Below are positions 8,052 through 15,838 of a stretch of 64,000 nt of DNA, piece after piece. The stretch is from positions 2,239,092 through 2,303,091 of the forward strand of contig NZ_KB913031.1 of assembly GCF_000384155.1 (NCBI RefSeq), written 5' to 3'. Both the position numbers and the translations under genes were made by a program. Every line of letters begins with the position of its first letter. Position 1 is the stretch's first letter. This stretch comes from Methylophilus sp. 42. GTDB lineage: Bacteria > Pseudomonadota > Gammaproteobacteria > Burkholderiales > Methylophilaceae. The notes under the pieces were generated by a model that was not told the DNA's origin, did not search any database, and worked only from the letters and a program-made list of their open reading frames with translations.

Positions 8052-9026
8052 TTGCAAATACCAGCTATTCCTGCCAATGAAATAGAGCGCTTGCATGTAT
8101 TACGCGCGCTCGCCATCCTTGATACGCAGGCAGAAGAACGTTTTGACCGGTTAACCAGAATTGCGACGCGCATGTTTAATGTGCCGATTGCGCTGGTCAG
8201 CCTGGTCGATACCAATCGCCAATGGTTCAAGTCCTGCATGGGGCTGCAAGTCTCAGAAACCTCACGCGACATCTCCTTTTGTGGTCATGCGATTTTGGGT
8301 AATGACACCTTCGTCATCAATGATGCCTCCAAAGACCCCAGGTTTCTCGATAATCCGTTGGTGACGGCTGCACCACATATTCGCTTTTATGCTGGCAGGC
8401 CAATACGCACCACCCATGGGTTTAAAGTCGGCACCTTATGCCTGATTGACTCGCAACCACGGGAGTTTCCAGCCCGTGATATAGAAGACCTCGATGACCT
8501 GGCAACCATGGTAGAGAGCGAACTGGCGGCGATTGAACTGGCGACCATGGATGAACTGACCGACCTCAGTAATCGACGCGGCTTTATCATGCTGACGGAA
8601 AAATACCTCAATTATTTCAGCCGTCACCAATTGCATGCCTCACTGGTGTTTTTAGACCTGAATGACTTTAAGATCATCAACGACACCTATGGCCATGATG
8701 AAGGCGATCGTGCCTTGCAAACGTTTGGCAAAGCACTGAAACAAATGGGCCGCAGCTCGGATATTTTTGCGCGACTGGGTGGCGATGAATTTGTGATCTT
8801 GCTCGCCTGCACCCGTGAACAAGAAGCACATATTGTGACGCAAAGGCTATGCCATCATTTAGACATGATCCGGCAGCAACTGCGACAACCTTATAAAATA
8901 TCATTCTCACAAGGCATCGTCGAGTTTGATCCCCAGCAACCAAAATCCGTGGATCAACTGCTGCTTGAAGGGGACACCATGATGTACCAACTGAAAAAAG
9001 CCAGTGCTGCGCTGATGGGAAAATAA
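8052..9026 (+). CDS. GAF-GGDEF diguanylate cyclase
   Basis: This 324-aa soluble enzyme would make cyclic di-GMP. It has a GAF domain (about residues 20-155) and a GGDEF domain (about residues 165-320) with the intact active-site motif RLGGDEF (243-247). An inhibitory I-site, RSSD, lies exactly five residues before it, so product feedback is expected. The start appears to be TTG at 8052, because no in-frame ATG precedes the GAF domain and AAAGGA lies 10 bases upstream. The signal sensed by GAF is unknown. Confidence 0.9.
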   Translation: MQIPAIPANEIERLHVLRALAILDTQAEERFDRLTRIATRMFNVPIALVSLVDTNRQWFKSCMGLQVSETSRDISFCGHAILGNDTFVINDASKDPRFLDNPLVTAAPHIRFYAGRPIRTTHGFKVGTLCLIDSQPREFPARDIEDLDDLATMVESELAAIELATMDELTDLSNRRGFIMLTEKYLNYFSRHQLHASLVFLDLNDFKIINDTYGHDEGDRALQTFGKALKQMGRSSDIFARLGGDEFVILLACTREQEAHIVTQRLCHHLDMIRQQLRQPYKISFSQGIVEFDPQQPKSVDQLLLEGDTMMYQLKKASAALMGK

Positions 9027-9063
9027 CCTGCGATCAAGCAAGCTGGTCGCAGGCGATGGTGAA

Positions 9064-9504
9064 TTAACTGCCCAGCAACTTTTGCGCTTTGGCTGTTGCG
9101 TTATTGGCCGAACGTTTCTTTGCGCTGGCTGCATGGTGAGTTTTACCGGTCCCGGCCTGTTGTGCCACACAGGCGCCGCCTGCACTACCCAACCCTGCAC
9201 CAAGCACGGCCAATAAACGGCCGCCACCTAATCCACGCCCAAGAATCGCACCGCCAGCACCGCCCACCGCGCCACCCAGCATGGTATGAGGTTGAGTCTT
9301 GCCGCCATTGGCGACCACGCTGCCAACGGCACCGCCCACCGCCCCGCCTAATACTTCCCCGGCGGGGCCCAGCATCACTGCGCCAATGGCCGAACCAGCC
9401 AAACCACCGACACCACTGGCGCCGACGGCTTGATTGTTGCAACTTTGTGCCTGCACGACATGACTCATGCATAACAGGCCGACTGATAATATCCAGATTC
9501 TCAT
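9064..9504 (-). CDS. glycine-zipper periplasmic or outer-membrane protein
   Basis: This 146-aa protein has a signal peptide (residues 1-19, cleavage after VQA). Long Gly/Ala helices with GxxxG repeats follow (GGLAGSAIGAVMLGPAGEVLG and similar), the pattern of glycine-zipper proteins that pack in or on membranes. The tail is basic and Ala/Lys-rich. The role is unknown. It is paralogous in style to the next gene upstream, with a 44-base gap, so the two may form one transcript. A CCTGCGA/TCGCAGG hairpin at 9028-9054 separates it from the convergent cyclase gene. Confidence 0.8.
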   Translation of the reverse strand: MRIWILSVGLLCMSHVVQAQSCNNQAVGASGVGGLAGSAIGAVMLGPAGEVLGGAVGGAVGSVVANGGKTQPHTMLGGAVGGAGGAILGRGLGGGRLLAVLGAGLGSAGGACVAQQAGTGKTHHAASAKKRSANNATAKAQKLLGS

Positions 9505-9548
9505 GGCAGTGACTCTAGGATTAACGCTTCACGCGGGATGACAGGGGT

Positions 9549-9995
9549 TTAATCATGATGATGACCGCGGCCATGATGGTGGCCATGTTTTTTGCCTTTT
9601 TTACCACGGTAACTTCTCTGGTATGGATCAGGTTCATCAATCACCTTACCGACCACCGCACCACCGGCACCACCAACTCCTGCACCGACCACGGCGCCAG
9701 TCGTGGTGCCGCTGACTTTACGGCCAACCATGGCACCCGTTGCGCCGCCAGCGGCACCGCCCAGAATGGCCCCTGTACGACCAGCGCGGCCAGTTGTCGC
9801 TGCCCCACCCAGGCCACCGCCTACGGCACCGCCAATGACTTCACCCGTACTGCCACCGAGTACGCTACCAACCGCAGTGCCTGCAGCTGCGCCGACACCG
9901 CCACCGAGACCGGTTTCCAGATTATCTGCCATCGCAGTCGTCGATAACAATGCCAACACACCCCATACCTTGCACATCTTTAAAAACTTCATCAT
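9549..9995 (-). CDS. glycine-zipper protein with His-rich tail
   Basis: This 148-aa protein has a signal peptide (cleavage after TAMA, about residue 23). A glycine-zipper region follows over about residues 28-115, full of GGAVGGG and GAVVGAGVGG repeats. The extreme tail is rich in Lys, Gly and His (GKKHGHHHGRGHHHD). The tail could bind divalent metals, but that is inference. The function is unknown. It precedes the other glycine-zipper gene on the same strand. Confidence 0.8.
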   Translation of the reverse strand: MMKFLKMCKVWGVLALLSTTAMADNLETGLGGGVGAAAGTAVGSVLGGSTGEVIGGAVGGGLGGAATTGRAGRTGAILGGAAGGATGAMVGRKVSGTTTGAVVGAGVGGAGGAVVGKVIDEPDPYQRSYRGKKGKKHGHHHGRGHHHD

Positions 9996-10111
9996 CTTCC
10001 CTTATTTGAATTAACTACTTGCTTGAATGTTGCCTTGATTGAATTTATGTTATTTTAAACTGTCTTGTCAGTCATGACGGGCTTTATATCCTTCATCTAC
10101 ACACTCACATC

Positions 10112-10711
10112 ATGTTAGCTACCCGTTTATCACTACTCTGTTCACCGCTGCTTGCACTCACCTTAATCGCTTGCTCAGCGCCTTTGCCACCGCAAGCTGA
10201 ACAGGCCATTGTGCGCCGTTTTGACCCGACCCAATATGTGGGTACCTGGTATGAAATTGCCAGGCTGGACAACACATTTGAAAAAGGGCTGGAACAGGTG
10301 ACCGCCACCTATAGCCTGGAAGCAGATGGCACGCTCAAAGTAATTAACCGTGGATTTAGTCCCGAGAAAAACGACTGGAGTGAAGCCATAGGCAAAGCCA
10401 AGTTCGTCGATCCCGCCAATGCAGATGGCAGCCGGACTGGCCGCCTTAAAGTGTCTTTCTTCGGCCCATTTTATGGGGATTACAACATCCTCGAAGTAGA
10501 CCAGCCCTATTACAACTATGCACTGGTGAGTAGCGGTCGTGACTACCTATGGATACTGTCGCGCACCCCACAACTCACTTACCCGATCAAACAGCACCTG
10601 ATGGCCAAAGCCAAAGAACTGGGATTTGCCACTGATCAGCTATTGTTCATCCGCCAGTCCAACCAGGTTGAGTACGAATCCGGTCGACATGTGATGCCCC
10701 AGCATCACTAA
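10112..10711 (+). CDS. blc: outer-membrane lipocalin Blc
   Basis: This 199-aa lipoprotein has a lipobox at LIACS (acylated Cys about residue 21). The bacterial lipocalin motif YVGTWYEIARLDNTFEKGL begins the barrel at about residue 45, and DYLWILSRTPQL is the third conserved region. Blc proteins bind fatty acids or lysophospholipids at the outer membrane and are stress-induced in other bacteria. It lies among other envelope-stress genes. Confidence 0.93.
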   Translation: MLATRLSLLCSPLLALTLIACSAPLPPQAEQAIVRRFDPTQYVGTWYEIARLDNTFEKGLEQVTATYSLEADGTLKVINRGFSPEKNDWSEAIGKAKFVDPANADGSRTGRLKVSFFGPFYGDYNILEVDQPYYNYALVSSGRDYLWILSRTPQLTYPIKQHLMAKAKELGFATDQLLFIRQSNQVEYESGRHVMPQHH

Positions 10712-10744
10712 CTCCTGCCGCGTCAATCCACTGGAGATTAACGC

Positions 10745-10772
10745 GCGGGAGGGCTGCCCCTCCCGCTCTGTT
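10745..10772. terminator. terminator-like hairpin after blc
   Basis: GCGGGAGG and CCTCCCGC form a GC-rich stem between the convergent blc and BON genes. The T-tract after it is poor, so termination may be weak or factor-assisted. Confidence 0.5.
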
Positions 10773-11209
10773 CATTGCGCGTCAATCTGCTCGCTTTCGG
10801 GCCGACCGCTTTCAGGACCCGCCGCCGGCGCATCCATCACTGGATCCAGACCAGCAGGCACGGGCGCTGGCACGACTTCACCGGTGCTGTAACGTAATGC
10901 ACCTAACACCGCGTAAACACCATCCGCCTGCTTGGCTAATTGGGTCACGGTCTCCACATCCTGCTTGGAGGCCACCTCACCACTCAGCTGCACCACGCCT
11001 TGCGCATCGGCATCGACCTGAATGCTCGACACATCTACACCATGTGTTTGCAACGTATTTTTCACATTATCAACCACGGTGTCGCTAGGCAAAAAGTTAT
11101 ACATGGGCTCAGCTTTGGCCAGCACACCCGCAGCCAGCGCATTTGCGCTGCCACCCACTAATAAAGCAATCATCGTACTCATCGCCAGATATCGGTTCAT
11201 CTTATTCAT
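10772..11209 (-). CDS. periplasmic BON-domain protein
   Basis: From the ATG at 11209, which has AAAGGAAA at the right distance, this encodes 145 residues with a signal peptide (cleavage after ALAA). A single BON domain follows (about residues 40-105, IQVDADAQGVVQLSGEV). The tail is Pro/Ala/Glu-rich and acidic. BON domains, as in OsmY, bind phospholipid and support envelope integrity under osmotic stress. An upstream in-frame ATG at 11230 has no ribosome site and is less likely. Confidence 0.85.
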   Translation of the reverse strand: MNKMNRYLAMSTMIALLVGGSANALAAGVLAKAEPMYNFLPSDTVVDNVKNTLQTHGVDVSSIQVDADAQGVVQLSGEVASKQDVETVTQLAKQADGVYAVLGALRYSTGEVVPAPVPAGLDPVMDAPAAGPESGRPESEQIDAQ

Positions 11210-11299
11210 GATGTTTCCTTTCTGTTGCATAAGGTGGCGAGTTGTTCAAGTTGTACAGAGGATGAATCAGTCAACACATGAAGAACAACCCGCCGCAAG

Positions 11300-11341
11300 A
11301 AAAAAGCAAGCTACGCACTTGGGAGAGAATATGTAGCTTGC
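11300..11341 (-). terminator. intrinsic terminator after the EF-hand/BON gene
   Basis: On the minus strand GCAAGCTAC and GTAGCTTGC form a nine-pair stem followed directly by TTTTTT. It separates the EF-hand/BON gene from the BON gene, so these are independent transcripts. Confidence 0.8.
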
Positions 11342-11354
11342 GAGGGGGTGTTTA

Positions 11355-11870
11355 TTAACCTTTAACCACAATAGCGTTTTTCACAGACTTCACGCCTTCA
11401 ACGCTGGCCACCAGTTGCTCGGCTTTGGATTTCAGCGCAGCCTCAGACACAAAGCCACTAATCAGCACTTCACCTTTGTGTGTTTCCACGCTGATTTTGA
11501 GGGACTTCAATGACTCCTCTTCCAGCAAGCGGGCTTTCACTTTAGTGGTAATCCAGCTATCAGACATGGCGCCTTTAATCGCTTTTTGACCAGTTTGTGT
11601 TTTGAGCTCTGCATATTCTTCGTAGCTCAAACTACCATCTTTATCATGGTCAAACGCTTTGAAATCTTGTTGCTTAACTCCTTTGTCCTGTTGCAGCTCG
11701 GACCAATTCAGTGAGTTATTGGCATTCTTGTCCAAGGTGTTAAATTCTTCCAGGTAGGGTTTTTCACCGTTCTGGACTTCCTGCAGATCGAATGCGAAAG
11801 CATTTAATGTGATGGTTGTCGCCAACAGGCCGCCAAAGATTGTTGCTTGTGTGTATTTTGACATTAACAT
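11355..11870 (-). CDS. EF-hand and BON domain periplasmic protein
   Basis: The ATG at 11870 follows AAGGAGA by six bases and gives 171 residues. After a signal peptide (cleavage near AFA, about residue 27) come two calcium-binding EF-hand loops, DKNANNSLNWSE and DHDKDGSLSYEE (about residues 46-85). A C-terminal BON domain spans about residues 105-170 (ISVETHKGEVLISGFV). Joining EF-hands to a BON domain suggests calcium-responsive envelope binding, which is inference. Confidence 0.85.
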   Translation of the reverse strand: MLMSKYTQATIFGGLLATTITLNAFAFDLQEVQNGEKPYLEEFNTLDKNANNSLNWSELQQDKGVKQQDFKAFDHDKDGSLSYEEYAELKTQTGQKAIKGAMSDSWITTKVKARLLEEESLKSLKISVETHKGEVLISGFVSEAALKSKAEQLVASVEGVKSVKNAIVVKG

Positions 11871-11893
11871 GAGCGTCTCCTTTTTCACGCGTT

Positions 11894-11920
11894 ACACAAA
11901 ACAGTTCTGCTGTCTTGTGT
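11894..11920. promoter_or_regulatory. inverted repeat upstream of the EF-hand/BON gene
   Basis: ACACAAAACAG and CTGTCTTGTGT form an 11-base inverted repeat with one mismatch and a five-base centre. It lies 24 bases upstream of the start codon and looks like an operator. Confidence 0.4.
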
Positions 11921-11949
11921 GGCCATATTAATGAGGTGCGCGTGTCAGG

Positions 11950-11968
11950 TCAGTCGTCCAACGACTGA
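11950..11968. promoter_or_regulatory. 19-bp palindrome between the kinase gene and the EF-hand gene
   Basis: TCAGTCG-TCCAA-CGACTGA is a perfect 7-5-7 palindrome. It has no T-run on either side, so an operator is more likely than a terminator. Confidence 0.35.
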
Positions 11969-12010
11969 ATGTCATGTCAGAATAGGCCTACAGTGAGGCG
12001 GGGGCTGCAC

Positions 12011-13441
12011 TCAGGCAGCAGAAGGATCGCTCTTGAGATATGGCAACAGTACGCGCGTGCTGGCGCCTTGTTGCGGAGCGCTGGTGATTTCATAATGCCC
12101 GCCAATCGACTCCACACGGTTACACATACCGCTGATACCATGGGTGCTATTGGTGAGTTTTTCCGGATCAAAACCGATACCGTTATCCACGATCTCTAAT
12201 TTGATATGCTGATCGTCATGCATTAAATGCACGGAGACTTCGGTCGCCTTGGCATATTTGCTGCAGTTATTTAAACTCTCTTGCACCAAACGGTAAACAA
12301 TCAGGCTGACGGTCTCGTTAATCGCCATTTCCTGCTCTGGCATAATAATATCCATTTGCCACTGGTTACGTGACCTGGCTTCATCAATCAGGTTCTGCAA
12401 CGACGCAATCAGGCCAAAACTCTTAATCATGGCCGGGTGCAGGTTTTGTACGATTTCGCGTTTAAAATTAATACTGCGATCCAGGTACTGATTGGTCTTT
12501 TTGAGCTTCTCGGTCACCTGCGGCAACTGATCCTTCACATGCTTGATCGCCCAGGAAATATCCATCTTGATCGCTGTAAGCAAAGAACCCAGTTCATCAT
12601 GTAACTCTCGGGATAATTGATAGCGCTCATGTTCAATATTGGTTTGCGCCTGCAAGGCCTGGCCCTGCACAGTAGTGGTCAGGCGCTGGATATTACGCTC
12701 ATACTCCGCGTTCTCATCGGTCAGGCGTATATATAAATTAGCCTTCTCCGCCAGTTCGCGTAACAAGCGGCGTATCACCAGCACCACCAATGATACAAAG
12801 ATCAGCGGGCAGGCCATGACAAACCAGCGCATCAGTTTGCGTGTCGTATCCCGCGTATCGGCCACTTCGTCACGGTAATCCAGCACCAGCTTTTCAAACT
12901 GGCGGGACAATACTTCAATATTACGGCTTTCCTTGATCCCGGAATCCAGCTTGACTACTGCCAATGCTTTATCAAACTGGCGTTTTTTAGCAAAATCAAT
13001 GGTCACGCTCATTTCAGCAGACTTCTTCACAATACTGTTCACCAGCTCGCTCATGGTGGTTTGTATCACCGGATGTTTGACCAGGTTAGTATGGTTGAGC
13101 AATTTATTGATGTTGCGTAGATGCTGACTCATTTGCTTGGTCGCATCATCATAGGGTTTAAAGTAGTTTTCTGAGCGCGTGAGCAAATACCCGCGCTGCG
13201 CACTTTCGGCAACGGCCAGGTTGGACTGGGTTTTCCAGGTTTCGAGCAGCAACTGGTCGAGCATGGCTAATACGTCGGTTTTTTCGCGGGTGGTGACAAT
13301 AAAGCGGTCATTCACCACCAGCATGGCGGCCGCCAGCATCAGACTGACAGTGAGCAAAGCCACCGTGTTACCGCCAAAGGTATCACTGATTTTTTCCAGC
13401 CGATCAAGCAAGGCGATAAGGTAGGTTCTGAATTTTTGCAT
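12011..13441 (-). CDS. CHASE3 sensor histidine kinase, NarL/DesK class
   Basis: This 476-aa inner-membrane kinase has two membrane helices (about residues 22-42 and 207-227) flanking an extracytoplasmic CHASE3 domain. A coiled coil follows, then a HisKA_3 domain with the phospho-acceptor His in RELHDELGSLLTAI (about residue 280). The HATPase domain carries VDNGIGFDPEKL and HGISGM. Its cognate regulator is probably the NarL-type protein at 14725-15357, which is encoded divergently beyond two membrane-protein genes. Both belong to the same family class and no other partner is close. Confidence 0.9.
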   Translation of the reverse strand: MQKFRTYLIALLDRLEKISDTFGGNTVALLTVSLMLAAAMLVVNDRFIVTTREKTDVLAMLDQLLLETWKTQSNLAVAESAQRGYLLTRSENYFKPYDDATKQMSQHLRNINKLLNHTNLVKHPVIQTTMSELVNSIVKKSAEMSVTIDFAKKRQFDKALAVVKLDSGIKESRNIEVLSRQFEKLVLDYRDEVADTRDTTRKLMRWFVMACPLIFVSLVVLVIRRLLRELAEKANLYIRLTDENAEYERNIQRLTTTVQGQALQAQTNIEHERYQLSRELHDELGSLLTAIKMDISWAIKHVKDQLPQVTEKLKKTNQYLDRSINFKREIVQNLHPAMIKSFGLIASLQNLIDEARSRNQWQMDIIMPEQEMAINETVSLIVYRLVQESLNNCSKYAKATEVSVHLMHDDQHIKLEIVDNGIGFDPEKLTNSTHGISGMCNRVESIGGHYEITSAPQQGASTRVLLPYLKSDPSAA

Positions 13442-13776
13442 GGCGGTTGAGTGAAGAGATTGAAAAATCAGGCAATCCGGCGTAACGTTTTTTGCGTGTA
13501 TTGTTCACAATATATCAAACGCATCATAGCGGTGTTGCGAACTAACAGCAACGTAAAGATGTGTTGCCTTGTGAATTAATGCACTGTCAGAGAATTCTGA
13601 CTTTGATATCGGTGGCTGGCCGATAGGTAGATTGCATGCCAGTTGGATAAGATGGCCACATGTTGAAAACACTTTTCGTTTAATCAACTGTCCAATCAGT
13701 CATAACGGTTTATTTGTTATGTGAGTAAGACACTGAACTACGTATGTAAAACCACGATTTAAAAAGGAGTTTCAAA
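13442..13776. other. 335-bp intergenic region with two palindromes
   Basis: This gap separates the kinase gene from the divergent DUF883 gene and should hold both promoters. I see no gene in it. It contains GTCAGA-GAAT-TCTGAC at 13586-13601 and TATCGG-TGGCTGG-CCGATA at 13607-13625, both plausible operator sites. Clear sigma-70 boxes are not evident. Confidence 0.4.
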
Positions 13777-14193
13777 ATGTTTAATTTTTCAAAAGACAAT
13801 GTTGAGAACACGACTGATCGCTTGGCCAAACACTCTGACCAGGCCATTGAACAAATCGCTGCGCAGGTGAAATCGACTGCCAATGAGCTGCTGGATGCCG
13901 TCAATGATACTGCGGACACCACGCAGGACAAGGCAAAAGAGCTGATTCATACCCTGAAAAGTAATATTGACCGTTTAACCAGCGAAGAAAATGCGGCAGC
14001 CCTTGCCTCCAACCTGAGCTCAAAAGCGGGCCGTGTCAAAGAGCAAGTGCAACGCGAAGTGAGCGACACTTACCACTCGATCAAAGACAAGACCGCCGAT
14101 ACTGTACAGGAACATCCATTGGGCACCGTGCTGGTAGCCGCTGGTGTCGGTTTGCTGATAGGATACCTGTTAGGCACCAAACGTCGTGAATAA
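13777..14193 (+). CDS. DUF883/ElaB-YqjD family protein
   Basis: This 138-aa protein is a long amphipathic helix (about residues 1-105, many Lys/Glu/Asp/Ala heptads) followed by one C-terminal membrane helix (about residues 115-133, GTVLVAAGVGLLIGYLLGTKRR). That is the YqjD/ElaB layout. Family members are tail-anchored inner-membrane proteins that associate with ribosomes in stationary phase. AAAAAGGAG precedes the ATG. A YqjE-like gene follows 12 bases later, as in enterobacteria. Confidence 0.88.
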   Translation: MFNFSKDNVENTTDRLAKHSDQAIEQIAAQVKSTANELLDAVNDTADTTQDKAKELIHTLKSNIDRLTSEENAAALASNLSSKAGRVKEQVQREVSDTYHSIKDKTADTVQEHPLGTVLVAAGVGLLIGYLLGTKRRE

Positions 14194-14205
14194 GCAAGGA
14201 AAGCT

Positions 14206-14688
14206 ATGTGGGTAAACCTCTTGAAATTTGTCGCTGTTTTGTTTTTAAATCGCAAAGTGAGCGCATTGAAAGGTAGTTTTTTCAATTTGCGTCATCACGT
14301 CGCCGATTACACAGAAGACCGTGCACAACAATTGAAACAGGATTTTCTGGAGGAAACTGAACGCCTGGCCACCAGCATGGTAGGCATGCTGGTGGTGTTT
14401 AGCATGTTCATCTTTACCGGTTTACTCGGCTTGATGTGGCTGTTTTCACTATTGTGGCAACATCCCCACCGCTCTTTAATTCTTGGCCTGGCAATGCTGG
14501 TGCCCACAATTATCGGTATTATTGCTTTTATTTCTGTACGCGCCATTTGGCATAAGAAACCATTGTTTGCTGACTCGCTGGCCATGATCAGCCAGGACTG
14601 GCGCTTGTTTAGGAAAGAAATGGCGCCAGATGCGCAAACAGACCCGGCAGCTGCGCCAGACAATGATGGCGAAAAATCTGCAAGCTGA
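14206..14688 (+). CDS. phage-holin-like/YqjE-type membrane protein
   Basis: This 160-aa protein has an amphipathic N-terminal half and two adjacent membrane helices (about residues 60-84 and 93-115). The tail is cytoplasmic and charged. It matches the holin-superfamily III/YqjE group that accompanies YqjD-like genes. The molecular function is unknown. It is probably translated from the same mRNA as the preceding gene. Confidence 0.8.
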   Translation: MWVNLLKFVAVLFLNRKVSALKGSFFNLRHHVADYTEDRAQQLKQDFLEETERLATSMVGMLVVFSMFIFTGLLGLMWLFSLLWQHPHRSLILGLAMLVPTIIGIIAFISVRAIWHKKPLFADSLAMISQDWRLFRKEMAPDAQTDPAAAPDNDGEKSAS

Positions 14689-14724
14689 GACATAAACCCT
14701 GACTAACGAATTTAAGAGAACCGC

Positions 14725-15357
14725 ATGAAAAGAATTCTTTTGGTAGATGATCACAGCATTGTGCGTGATGGTTTGCGTAACCTGATCGAACTGGAAAATG
14801 ATCTGCAAGTGACCGGGGAAGCCTCGTCAGGGGCAGAGGCGATCCAGCTGGTGCGCAAAAATGAATATGATGCCATGGTGCTTGATATTTCCATGCCTGA
14901 CAAAAACGGGGTGGATACCTTGCATGAACTCAAACATGTGTCGCCAGACTTACCGGTACTGGTGCTCAGTGGTTATGCAGAGGATCAATACGCGTTGAAT
15001 TTAATGCGTAATGGCTGCAAAGGCTATTTATCCAAAAATGCGGATTCAGATGAAATCATCCTGGCCATTCGCACCGTGTCTGCAGGCAAGCGTTACATTT
15101 CGGCCGAACTGGCTGAGCTGATGACCAACGAACTCAGTCATCCCTCAGAGAAGCAGTTGCACGAAACCTTGTCTGACCGCGAATTCCAGGTATTCGTCAA
15201 ACTGGCAACCGGCCAAACGCCTACCGCCATTGCGGATGAGTTATTTATCAGTATCAAAACGGTCAGTACTTACCGCAGCCGTATCCTGGAAAAAATGGCC
15301 ATGAAATCGAATGCTGACTTGACCTACTATGCCATCAAATACGGTTTGCTTAATTAA
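14725..15357 (+). CDS. NarL/FixJ-type response regulator
   Basis: This 210-aa transcription regulator has a receiver domain (residues 1-120) with the acidic pair DD at 9-10, phospho-acceptor Asp in AMVLDISMPDKNG (about residue 55) and Lys in GCKGYLSKNAD. The C-terminal LuxR-type HTH (about residues 147-205) reads LSDREFQVFVKLATGQT and ISIKTVSTYRSRILEKM. It is most likely phosphorylated by the CHASE3 kinase at 12011-13441. The two YqjD/E-like genes just upstream are natural candidate targets or operon partners. Confidence 0.92.
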   Translation: MKRILLVDDHSIVRDGLRNLIELENDLQVTGEASSGAEAIQLVRKNEYDAMVLDISMPDKNGVDTLHELKHVSPDLPVLVLSGYAEDQYALNLMRNGCKGYLSKNADSDEIILAIRTVSAGKRYISAELAELMTNELSHPSEKQLHETLSDREFQVFVKLATGQTPTAIADELFISIKTVSTYRSRILEKMAMKSNADLTYYAIKYGLLN

Positions 15358-15445
15358 GCCAATACGATTGAATGTACGCATGAATATCATCGCCAAGCAG
15401 CCTGTGTTAACCCCTTATTTGACATCAGTCACTGGTTAAACCGTC

Positions 15446-15826
15446 ATGTATAGATTATTGTTAGTTGAAGACTCTGCCCTGATTCGCGATGTGATCGTCG
15501 AGATGTTGCACGACTGCGACCAGCTCGACGTCAGGGACATCGCTACCACCAGCGACGAAGCCATTGACTTGCTCAATGCCAGGCAGTACGACATGATCGT
15601 GCTGGATATTGAGCTAGCCAAAGGCACCGGTTTTGATGTGGTACGCCACACACGCCAGCAAGGCTATCCGTTTAAAGCCCCTGATATCGTCATGCTGACC
15701 AATCACGGCAACAGCTATTACCGTAACCTGGCACACAACATGGGCGTTGAGTACTTTTTCGACAAATCCCTGCAATTTGACGAGTGCATGGACGTGATCC
15801 AGCAGCACGCCAGCCACGTTTCCTAA
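15446..15826 (+). CDS. single-domain CheY-like response regulator
   Basis: This 126-aa receiver domain stands alone with no output domain. It keeps the acidic residues ED at 8-9, the phospho-acceptor Asp in MIVLDIELAKGTG (about residue 53), the Thr in VMLTNHG and the Lys in YFFDKSLQFD. It could act by protein-protein contact or as a phosphate sink for the neighbouring kinase. It is separated from the NarL-type gene by 88 bases. Confidence 0.88.
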   Translation: MYRLLLVEDSALIRDVIVEMLHDCDQLDVRDIATTSDEAIDLLNARQYDMIVLDIELAKGTGFDVVRHTRQQGYPFKAPDIVMLTNHGNSYYRNLAHNMGVEYFFDKSLQFDECMDVIQQHASHVS

Positions 15827-15838
15827 ATCATCATCCTA

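Noticed and set aside
9555-10014. Threonine- and proline-rich frames opposite the glycine-zipper gene
   Set aside because: They arise from the complement of Gly/Ala codon repeats and have no ribosome sites.
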